DNA of 6,734 bases. It comes from UBA6168 sp031426435 (GTDB lineage: Bacteria; Bacteroidota; Bacteroidia; Chitinophagales; Saprospiraceae). The DNA is taken from the NCBI GenBank assembly GCA_031426435.1, contig JANPLH010000044.1:1-6734 (forward strand). Direction: 5' to 3'. The stretch's first letter is position 1. The number at the start of each line of letters is the position of its first letter. Below, piece after piece: positions 1-5,386 of this stretch. Under the pieces are notes generated by a model that worked only from the letters and a program-made list of their open reading frames with translations, was not told the DNA's origin and made no database searches. Made by a program: the position numbers and the translations under genes.

Positions 1-1014
1 CAGAAAGGGGTAGCGGTGTGGCAGGTACTTTGCCACTTCCATACAGTTGTAAACTGGCTCGGCATTGGGGTCGTACTTGGGCACGCCCTTGAGGCGGCGC
101 TGTTCCACCCAAGCTTTTTTGAGCAGCTTCGCAAACTCCACGTTTGCCGTGTGGCCGGGCTTCGTCGCCACTATTTTACCTTTAATGGGTTTGCCGACAA
201 GCGCCAAATCGCCAAGCACGTCGAGCAGTTTGTGGCGGGCAGGCTCGTTGTTGAAGAATAATTCAATCGTGTTCAGGATGCCCTCTTTGTCAATCTTCAC
301 GCTCGGCTTGTTCAGCTTTTTGGCCAAAGCGTCGAGTTCGTCCTGGTTCATCAAGCGGTCAACGATGACGATGGCGTTGCTCAGGTCGCCGCCCTTGATA
401 AGGTTGTGGTCAACGAGGTACTCCAGCTCGTGCAAGAAAACAAAGGTGCGGCAAGGCGCAATTTCTGCGATGAAATCCTCCACCCGAGCCAGCGAAGCGT
501 ACTGTTGACCGAGTATCTTCGAGTTGAAATCAATCATCGTTGTTACCTGGAAATGCTCGGCGGGCATGGCGACCAGCTCCGTGCCGGTGGCTTCGTCGTA
601 GTAGCGGATAGGCTCTGTGATTTCGAGGAATTCCCGTTCCTCGGCCTGCTCGGTAAGGCCAGCTTCTTCCAGCACCTTCACAAATGCGATGGCACTGCCG
701 TCGAGTATGGGTACTTCTGGGCCATCAATCTCAATAAGCACGTTGTCAATGCACATGCCGAAAAGGGCTGCGAGCGCATGTTCCACTGTGCTGACATGGG
801 CTTCCCCCTGCTGTATCGTGGTGCCTCGCAGGGTCGAAACTACTTGGCTGACATCGGCCTTGATGAGGGGCTTTTCGGTCAAATCTATCCGCTGGAACTT
901 GACGCCGTGCCCTGCCTCCGCCGGGCGGAAAGTCATGGTCACCTCATGGCCAGTATGGAGGCCAATGCCCTTGATGGTTACAGGCTGTTGGATGGTGTGC
1001 TGATTCATAGTCAT
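1..1014 (-). CDS. lpxC/fabZ: Bifunctional LpxC deacetylase / FabZ dehydratase fusion (partial, 3' end off window)
   Basis: The LpxC part is the zinc enzyme that removes acetate from UDP-3-O-acyl-GlcNAc, the committed step of lipid A synthesis in the cytoplasm. The FabZ part dehydrates 3-hydroxyacyl-ACP. I translated the minus strand from ATG 1014; it stays open for 338 codons to the window edge. LpxC motifs are in place: STVEHALAAL with His79, EVPILDG, CRTFVFLHELEYL, RHKLLDVLGDL with His261 and Asp265, and KPGHTANVEF with His288. The His261-His288 spacing of 27 equals the known E. coli zinc/catalytic pair (238/265). After a linker (about 305-320) the FabZ start follows, with LPHRYPFL holding the catalytic His333; the rest of FabZ lies outside. 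The fusion is the usual Bacteroidota arrangement. A second ATG at 1008 is an equally possible start. It lies 67 bp downstream of lpxD and is probably co-transcribed with it. Confidence 0.96.
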   Translation of the reverse strand, partial: MTMNQHTIQQPVTIKGIGLHTGHEVTMTFRPAEAGHGVKFQRIDLTEKPLIKADVSQVVSTLRGTTIQQGEAHVSTVEHALAALFGMCIDNVLIEIDGPEVPILDGSAIAFVKVLEEAGLTEQAEEREFLEITEPIRYYDEATGTELVAMPAEHFQVTTMIDFNSKILGQQYASLARVEDFIAEIAPCRTFVFLHELEYLVDHNLIKGGDLSNAIVIVDRLMNQDELDALAKKLNKPSVKIDKEGILNTIELFFNNEPARHKLLDVLGDLALVGKPIKGKIVATKPGHTANVEFAKLLKKAWVEQRRLKGVPKYDPNAEPVYNCMEVAKYLPHRYPFL

Positions 1015-1021
1015 TTTAGGA

Positions 1022-1085
1022 GTGAGGGATGAGGGATGAGGGATGATGCTCGCACGGCTTTCATCCCTTATCCCTCATCCCTCAT
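1022..1085. repeat. GAGGGAT heptamer inverted repeat (large hairpin) between lpxD and lpxC
   Basis: Three tandem GAGGGAT units (1024-1044) are followed by a 14-nt spacer (1047-1060) and three complementary units, ATCCCTT then ATCCCTC twice (1063-1083). The arms 1022-1046 and 1061-1085 match at 23 of 25 positions, giving a long stem. The lpxD stop codon (1082-1084) lies inside the right arm, and the left arm ends about 7 nt before the lpxC start. No T-run follows on the minus strand, so it does not look like a standard intrinsic terminator. It would fold in the lpxD-lpxC transcript and might affect mRNA stability or lpxC translation; that role is inference. Confidence 0.9.
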
Positions 1086-2104
1086 ACCTTTTTAATCATT
1101 TCGTTGATTTTCTTAAACAGTTCGGGCAGTTTTTTGAAAACGGCATAGGAGCGAAGGTAATCATTATAGGGCAGGGCAGGGGAGCCGTAGAGTGCCGTAC
1201 CGGGTTGTTTCACCGAAGCAGCAACGCCGCTTTGGGCTTGCACTTGGGTGCCGTCTGCCACTTCAATATGCCCAACGAAGCCCGCTTGGCCACCTATTCG
1301 ACAGTGTTTGCCGATTTTGGCGCTGCCTGCAAAGCCCGCTTGCGCTGCCACAACGGTATGCTCGCCGAGGTCAACATTGTGCGCCACCATCACGAGGTTA
1401 TCGAGCTTAACGCCCTGCCGAATGAAGGTGCTGCCCATCGTCGCCCGGTCAATGGTGGTGTTTGCACCGATTTCCACGTTGTCTTCCACCACTACGTTGC
1501 CCAATTGCGGCAGCTTCAAGAAACTGCCATCGGACTGTGGCACAAAGCCGAAGCCATCGCTGCCGATGACCACGTTGCTGTGCAAAATGCAGTTGTCGCC
1601 AATTTTGCAGCCGTGGTAAATCTTTACGCCGGGGTAAATCGTGCAGTTTTGGCCCACATCCACGTTTTTTCCAAGGAAAACCTGGGGGTGGATGGTTGTG
1701 CCGCCGCCGATTTTCACGCCTTCTTCCAGTACGCTAAATGTTCCAATGGCGACATTTTCACCTAAAACAGCTGAACCATGCACCGAAGCCCGTTCGGAGA
1801 CGCCAGCATCCGTGTACACTTGCCCACCGAATTTTTCCATTAAAATACGGAGGCTGTTATAGACATCGTCCACCCGGATGACGGCTTCGGCGGCGAAGGG
1901 TTGCGAGGGCTGGAAGTCACGAGGCACAAGCACTGCCGTGGAATGGGTGGTGTAGGCGAACTGTTCGTAGCGGAGGTTGGCAAGGAACGTCAACGTGCCT
2001 TGGCCTCCTTGTTCGATTTTACCTGGCCTGCTCACCAGCGCATCCCCGTTGCCTTCGAGCGTGCCTCCAAGCATGTGGGCTATTTCTTTGGCTGCTAACT
2101 GCAT
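1082..2104 (-). CDS. lpxD: UDP-3-O-(3-hydroxyacyl)glucosamine N-acyltransferase LpxD
   Basis: LpxD transfers a 3-hydroxyacyl chain from ACP to the 2-amino group of the UDP-3-O-acyl-glucosamine made by LpxC, in the cytoplasmic lipid A pathway. The 340-residue product has the family layout: an N-terminal uridine-binding domain (about 1-100, with GTLTFLANLRYEQF), then a left-handed beta helix of hexapeptide repeats (about 105-310), then a C-terminal helical tail (YLRSYAVFKKLPELFKKI). The catalytic His242 sits in VAHNVDLGEHTVVAAQAG, equivalent to E. coli His239, and GSDGFGFVP is also conserved. I chose ATG 2104 (MQLAAKEIAHML) over an in-frame TTG at 2113, because the TTG lies inside the probable -7 promoter element. 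Length is normal for the family (about 340). It is followed by lpxC/fabZ, as expected for a Bacteroidota lipid A operon; lpxA would be expected further left. Confidence 0.97.
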   Translation of the reverse strand: MQLAAKEIAHMLGGTLEGNGDALVSRPGKIEQGGQGTLTFLANLRYEQFAYTTHSTAVLVPRDFQPSQPFAAEAVIRVDDVYNSLRILMEKFGGQVYTDAGVSERASVHGSAVLGENVAIGTFSVLEEGVKIGGGTTIHPQVFLGKNVDVGQNCTIYPGVKIYHGCKIGDNCILHSNVVIGSDGFGFVPQSDGSFLKLPQLGNVVVEDNVEIGANTTIDRATMGSTFIRQGVKLDNLVMVAHNVDLGEHTVVAAQAGFAGSAKIGKHCRIGGQAGFVGHIEVADGTQVQAQSGVAASVKQPGTALYGSPALPYNDYLRSYAVFKKLPELFKKINEMIKKV

Positions 2105-2110
2105 AGGCGG

Positions 2111-2118
2111 CAAAGATA
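2111..2118 (-). promoter_or_regulatory. Bacteroidota -7 promoter element for lpxD
   Basis: Read on the minus strand this is TATCTTTG, a perfect match to the Bacteroidota -7 consensus TAnnTTTG. It ends only 6 nt before the lpxD ATG at 2104, which implies a leaderless or nearly leaderless mRNA. No TTTG -33 element is seen at the usual 19-21 nt upstream, because that stretch is filled by the AGTTGGC heptamer array, whose first base overlaps this element. The promoter call rests on consensus and position only. Confidence 0.6.
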
Positions 2119-2176
2119 GTTGGCAGTTGGCAGTTGGCAGTTGGCAGTTGGCAGTTTTTTGGCAACTTAGTCAACT
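2118..2176. repeat. AGTTGGC heptamer tandem array with degenerate inverted arm
   Basis: Five perfect tandem copies of AGTTGGC run from 2118 to 2152, followed by a partial AGTT and a run of six Ts (2155-2160). A degenerate complementary arm follows: GGCAACT at 2161-2167 and GTCAACT at 2170-2176, each one mismatch from the reverse complement of the unit. The array lies between the divergent genes lpxD and hemC and fills the -33 region of the lpxD promoter. A perfect short tandem repeat of this kind can change copy number by replication slippage. Confidence 0.93.
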
Positions 2177-2193
2177 AATCGGTTTAAGACGAC

Positions 2194-2201
2194 TAATTTT
2201 G
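2194..2201 (+). promoter_or_regulatory. Possible -7 promoter element for hemC
   Basis: TAATTTTG matches the Bacteroidota -7 consensus TAnnTTTG exactly and ends 18 nt before the proposed TTG start of hemC, giving a short leader of roughly 10-13 nt. The nearest upstream TTTG (2158-2161) is 32 nt away, which is too far for a standard -33 element. The call is therefore tentative. Confidence 0.4.
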
Positions 2202-2219
2202 ACCTCAAATTCAATCGTT

Positions 2220-3137
2220 TTGAAAAAAATCAAAATAGGCACACGGGGCAGCGCACTGGCACTTTGGCAGGCCAATTACACAAAGGCTTCCCTCGAAGAA
2301 CACGGCATAGCAGCTGAACTCGTCATCATAAAGACTACGGGCGACCTCGTTCAACACCTCAGTTTTGACAAAATCGAGGGAAAAGGTTTTTTCACGAAAG
2401 AAATTGAAGACGCCCTGCTGCGGGGCGACGTGGACATGGCCGTTCATTCCATGAAAGACCTGCCCACTACGCAGCCTGATGGCCTCGTTGTGGCGGGCGT
2501 CAGCTACCGGGAAGACCCTGCCGACAAGTTGCTCATCCGAAAAGGCGAATCCGTTGACAACCAATTGTTTAAGTTAAAAAAAGGTGCCATCGTCGGCACT
2601 TCGTCCTCCCGGCGCAAGGCCCAGTTGCTCGGTTACCGACCCGACCTTCAACTCGTTGACATTCGGGGAAATGTGCCTACCCGCCTCGACAAGCTCCGCA
2701 ATGGCGACTTCGATGCCATCATGCTCGCAGCTGCTGGCATTGCCCGCCTCCGATTGGAAATGGACGGCATTGAAACGGTAAACCTCAACGTGCGGGAGTT
2801 CGTCCCCGCCCCGGCGCAAGGCGTCCTTGCCTTCCAGTGCTGCGAGGATGACCTCGAAACCCGCCGAATCATCCAACGCTGCCTCCATACACCCGATGTC
2901 TCTGCCGTGACCAATGTGGAGCGCAAAGTGCTGAAACTCATTGGCGGCGGCTGCCACCTACCCCTCGGTGTCTATTGCGAGCGGGACAATAGCGGCAACT
3001 ATCACGTCTGGGCGGCTATTGCCGATGCATGGGATCCGCTTGCCCCTTTGGGGCCCGTGCGCCGGGTTCGGTTGTCGCAAAGCACGAACTTGGGGCTGGC
3101 GGAAAGGGTAGTGGTGGGGCTGGGAATTGGAAATTAG
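2220..3137 (+). CDS. hemC: Hydroxymethylbilane synthase (porphobilinogen deaminase) HemC
   Basis: HemC joins four porphobilinogen units into hydroxymethylbilane in cytoplasmic heme/tetrapyrrole synthesis. The 305-residue product starts KKIKIGTRGSALALWQA, the standard N-terminus. It carries SFDKIEGKGFFTKEIEDALL, AVHSMKDLPT with Lys79 and catalytic Asp80 (E. coli Asp84), GTSSSRRKAQLL, DIRGNVPTRLDKL and APAQGVLAFQ. The dipyrromethane cofactor is attached at Cys245 in IGGGCHLPLG (E. coli Cys242). No ATG lies in frame between the lpxD-overlapping region and this motif, so I place the start at TTG 2220, which gives M-K-K-I-K-I-G-T; a second TTG at 2199 is less likely because it overlaps the possible -7 element. 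The C-terminal residues GIGN and the stop (3135-3137) are encoded by the following heptamer repeat, so the repeat may have altered the tail. It is divergent from lpxD. Confidence 0.95.
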   Translation: MKKIKIGTRGSALALWQANYTKASLEEHGIAAELVIIKTTGDLVQHLSFDKIEGKGFFTKEIEDALLRGDVDMAVHSMKDLPTTQPDGLVVAGVSYREDPADKLLIRKGESVDNQLFKLKKGAIVGTSSSRRKAQLLGYRPDLQLVDIRGNVPTRLDKLRNGDFDAIMLAAAGIARLRLEMDGIETVNLNVREFVPAPAQGVLAFQCCEDDLETRRIIQRCLHTPDVSAVTNVERKVLKLIGGGCHLPLGVYCERDNSGNYHVWAAIADAWDPLAPLGPVRRVRLSQSTNLGLAERVVVGLGIGN

Positions 3138-3220
3138 AAATTTGAAATTTGGAAATTGGGGGGAATGGTCGAACTTCGTGGGCGTCAAACAATTTTCAAT
3201 TTCCATAATTTCCAATTTCC
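3123..3220. repeat. GGAAATT-type heptamer array with inverted arm between hemC and the hydroxylase gene
   Basis: The left arm (3123-3160) is a degenerate 7-bp-period array with units such as GGAAATT, AGAAATT and TGAAATT. The right arm (about 3191-3220) carries the complement. GGAATTGGAAATTA (3123-3136) pairs with 3206-3220 except for one bulged base, and GGAAATTG (3151-3158) pairs perfectly with CAATTTCC (3197-3204), so the two stems nest. The roughly 30-nt centre is unrelated sequence. The hemC stop codon lies in the left arm, and the right arm ends 7 nt before the next ATG. Confidence 0.85.
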
Positions 3221-3227
3221 ACCAAGC

Positions 3228-4511
3228 ATGGAAGCCTACGCCCAAGCCCTCAACATCGCTGTCCCGATTTTTTTACTCCTAATTATAATGGAGGAAGTGG
3301 CTTCCCGCTTCATGGGTCTGCCCGTTAACCGTGGCCTCGATGCCGTGAGCAGCCTCAGCAGCGGCGTCACCAACGTGGTGAAAGACGTGCTCGGCCTCAG
3401 CATCGGTATTTTCAGCTACGGCTGGATGGTGGAGCACCTCGCCGTTTTTACCATAAAAAGTACATGGCTGGTGTTCGTGCTCGCCTTTATCGCCAAGGAC
3501 TTCGCTGGATATTGGACGCACCGCTGGGCACACGAAATCAATTTCCTTTGGAACCGGCATGTCGTACACCACAGCAGCGAGGAGTACAACTTGAGCTGCG
3601 CCTTGCGGCAAAGCATCAGCGAGATTTTCCAGTTTTTCACTTTCCTTTTGCTGCCTGCGGCAATATTGGGCATCCCCGTGGAGGTCATCGCCGTCATCGG
3701 GCCAATTCAATTGTTCTTGCAGTTCTGGTACCACACGAGGTTGATTGGGAAAATGGGTCCGCTCGAACTCATCATCGTCACGCCAAGTCACCATCGGGTA
3801 CACCATGCCATGAACAAGGAATATTTGGACAAAAACTACAGCCAAATCTTCATCATTTGGGACAAGTTGTTCGGTACTTTTCAGCCTGAGTTGGCAGAGG
3901 TGCCACCTGTTTATGGCGTAAAACGGCCCGTGCATACCTGGAACCCCATCATCATCGGTTGGCAACATTTCTGGCTTTTGCTCACCGACGCCTGGCGTAC
4001 CCGCTCGTGGTGGGACAAGCTTCGGCTTTGGTTCATGCCCACCGGCTGGCGCCCCGCCGACGTTTCGACGGCCTATCCCATCCAAATTGTAGATGATGTT
4101 TTGCATTTGGAAAAATACGATACGCATCCATCCCGTGCGCTCGTCGCTTGGTCGTGGGTGCAGTTGTTCGTCACTTTGGCGCTGATGTTTTGGCTTTTCA
4201 ACCAAATTGCCAATATCGGGATGCCGGGCATCTTGTGGTACGGGGCATTCCTTTTCGTCAGCATTTTCAGCTATACCACGCTGATGGACAAAAGCCGTTG
4301 GGCGCTGCTGGCGGAGGCAGTGCGGGCGGGTTTTGGTTTTGGGCTGCTGTGGTGGCAGGGCGGAGATTGGTTTGGGTTGAGTGGCCTTTGGACGTGGATA
4401 TTTGTGGGGTTTCTGGTGGTGTCGGTAGGGGCAGCATTTTGGGTTATCGTAAATGAGGGCAACAACATGGAGCGCCTCCAGTTTCCATCGTCAAAAATTG
4501 AAAAAAACTAA
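3228..4511 (+). CDS. Fatty acid hydroxylase / sterol desaturase superfamily membrane protein, alkylglycerol-monooxygenase-like
   Basis: This is a predicted integral-membrane di-iron oxygenase of 427 residues. The histidine motifs of the superfamily are clear: H98-RWA-H102, H111-VV-H114-H115 and H189-RV-H192-H193, followed by FIIWDKLFGTFQPE, which resembles alkylglycerol monooxygenase (TMEM195) rather than classical C4-sterol oxidases. Hydrophobic segments occur near residues 8-26, 50-68, 78-96 and 125-165, with three or four more in a long C-terminal extension (about 305-415), also as in the alkylglycerol monooxygenase group. Substrate is unknown; an ether lipid, fatty acyl chain or carotenoid-like molecule is possible. 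I chose ATG 3228 because upstream in-frame starts (3156 TTG, 3165 ATG) would translate through the inverted repeat. It follows hemC by 90 bp on the same strand and could be co-transcribed, but no functional tie to heme synthesis is visible. Confidence 0.88.
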   Translation: MEAYAQALNIAVPIFLLLIIMEEVASRFMGLPVNRGLDAVSSLSSGVTNVVKDVLGLSIGIFSYGWMVEHLAVFTIKSTWLVFVLAFIAKDFAGYWTHRWAHEINFLWNRHVVHHSSEEYNLSCALRQSISEIFQFFTFLLLPAAILGIPVEVIAVIGPIQLFLQFWYHTRLIGKMGPLELIIVTPSHHRVHHAMNKEYLDKNYSQIFIIWDKLFGTFQPELAEVPPVYGVKRPVHTWNPIIIGWQHFWLLLTDAWRTRSWWDKLRLWFMPTGWRPADVSTAYPIQIVDDVLHLEKYDTHPSRALVAWSWVQLFVTLALMFWLFNQIANIGMPGILWYGAFLFVSIFSYTTLMDKSRWALLAEAVRAGFGFGLLWWQGGDWFGLSGLWTWIFVGFLVVSVGAAFWVIVNEGNNMERLQFPSSKIEKN

Positions 4512-4555
4512 CACAAGGCCATCATCACACTAAACCCCTAACCCAAGAACACCCC

Positions 4556-4587
4556 ATTTCGTCGAAATTTGGCCGGGCGTTTGCCCG
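4556..4587. promoter_or_regulatory. Two adjacent short palindromes upstream of the Crp/Fnr-family gene
   Basis: ATTTCG-T-CGAAAT (4556-4568) is a perfect 6-bp dyad about a single base, and CGGGC-GTTT-GCCCG (4574-4587) is a perfect 5-bp stem with a 4-nt loop. They lie 31-62 nt before the proposed regulator start at 4618, where an operator could sit. Neither matches the known FNR (TTGAT-N4-ATCAA) or CRP (TGTGA-N6-TCACA) boxes. A TATATTTA at 4597-4604 resembles a -7 element (7 of 8). The rest of the 106-bp gap (4512-4617) shows nothing recognisable. Confidence 0.3.
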
Positions 4588-4617
4588 TTGAACGCCTATA
4601 TTTATCCCTCAAAAAAA

Positions 4618-5259
4618 ATGAAAATGGAAACCACAATATCAATGCAACCAGCAGCCGCCCAAACCAGAAAAGCCAGCCTGACGCCGACCGAACAGGTGCT
4701 GATAGATTACATCTCCCAGATTGCCCCCTTGAGCGACGCCGAAATCAGCCATATCCTTGATTCGATAAAAACAGGCTCCCACCAAAAAGGCAAAATACTC
4801 TTGCGGGAAGGGCAATTGAACAATACCTGCTACTTCGTCCTCAAGGGCTGCGTCCGCCAATACTACCTGACTGATGGCGTGGAAAAAACCACCAATTTTT
4901 TTACCGAGGGCATGCCCGTCAGCACCACCTTCACCTTTGGCGACAACCGCTCCAAGTCTTACCTCGTCTGTAACGAAGACTGCATCTTGGTGGAAGGCAG
5001 GCCCGAAGACGAGCAGGCGTTTTTTGAACAAATGCCCCGCATGGAGACCCTCAACCGGGTAGGCGTGGAATTGGAGCTTCAAAAAAGCCAGGAATTGCTC
5101 GCCGAGTACATCATGACCAGCCCGGAGGACCGCTACTTGAACCTGCTCCAGAGCCGTCCCGACCTGCTCGACCGGGTGCCACAGTACCAGTTGGCGAGTT
5201 ACCTCGGCGTCACGCCGGAGTCGTTGAGCAGGATTCGGAAGCGGATAATGCTGAAATAA
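4618..5259 (+). CDS. Crp/Fnr-family transcriptional regulator
   Basis: This 213-residue protein has a cyclic-nucleotide-binding-like beta barrel (about residues 50-130, with KGKILLREGQLNNTCYFVLKG and YLTDGVEKTTNFF). A long dimerisation helix follows (about 135-165), then a C-terminal winged helix-turn-helix, with QYQLASYLGVTPESLSRIRKR (about 189-209) as turn and recognition helix. The cAMP-contact signature of CRP (GE...RxA) is absent at the expected place, where TEGMPVSTTFTFGDNRS is found, and there is no Fnr-type N-terminal cysteine cluster. Its ligand, if any, is therefore unknown. ATG 4618 follows an A-rich stretch; ATG 4624 and 4642 are alternatives, and a TTG at 4588 is less likely. The gene stands alone and is convergent with the receptor gene downstream. 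Many Bacteroidota carry several such regulators. Confidence 0.9.
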   Translation: MKMETTISMQPAAAQTRKASLTPTEQVLIDYISQIAPLSDAEISHILDSIKTGSHQKGKILLREGQLNNTCYFVLKGCVRQYYLTDGVEKTTNFFTEGMPVSTTFTFGDNRSKSYLVCNEDCILVEGRPEDEQAFFEQMPRMETLNRVGVELELQKSQELLAEYIMTSPEDRYLNLLQSRPDLLDRVPQYQLASYLGVTPESLSRIRKRIMLK

Positions 5260-5270
5260 AGGGCGGCGCT

Positions 5271-5363
5271 GAGAGACTGTTTGAAAACCTCCCATCTGGA
5301 AAAAAAAACAATCAGAAAGAGGGGTGTTTCTGGCACTTCCCGGAGGTTTAATCACGGTCTCTG
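5271..5363. repeat. Imperfect 22-bp inverted repeat, possible MITE-like remnant in the convergent intergenic region
   Basis: The left arm (5271-5292) and the reverse complement of the right arm (5342-5363) match at 16 of 22 positions, with intact blocks AGAGAC and AAACCTCC. The core from GAGAC to GTCTC is flanked on both sides by TGA, which could be a short target duplication but is easily a chance match. No transposase is present. The 127-bp gap (5260-5386) is otherwise non-coding apart from the small hairpin described separately. Confidence 0.4.
5300..5332 (-). terminator. Possible intrinsic terminator for the TonB-dependent receptor gene
   Basis: On the minus strand a 6-bp stem CAGAAA/TTTCTG (5332-5313, 8-nt loop) is followed after 4 nt by nine Ts (complement of 5308-5300). 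It lies 55-87 nt past the receptor stop codon. The stem is short and AT-rich, so its efficiency is doubtful. Confidence 0.4.
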
Positions 5364-5386
5364 AATTGGCGGGAACCCCAAGTTCG

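Noticed and set aside
65..1032. Long plus-strand open frames over lpxC
   Set aside because: They are shadows of the minus-strand LpxC-FabZ frame, which has all catalytic motifs; the plus frames show no recognisable family.
1022..1085. Rho-independent terminator between lpxD and lpxC
   Set aside because: The hairpin is strong, but no T-run follows on the transcribed strand, and the two genes are expected to be co-transcribed.
2118..2176. CRISPR-like array
   Set aside because: The unit is only 7 bp and tandem without spacers, and there are no cas genes nearby.
1977..2219. Upstream extension of the hemC frame
   Set aside because: It overlaps lpxD on the other strand, translates the heptamer repeat into SWQLAV repeats, and lies outside the conserved HemC N-terminus.
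3279..4205. Minus-strand 308-codon open frame over the hydroxylase gene
   Set aside because: It is antisense to a gene with intact histidine motifs and has low-complexity, charged, non-family-like content.
4568..4604. Complete promoter for the Crp/Fnr-family gene (TTTG plus TATATTTA)
   Set aside because: The available TTTG sites are 25 or 13 nt from the -7-like sequence rather than 19-21, and the last base of the -7 match is wrong, so I list it only as a note.
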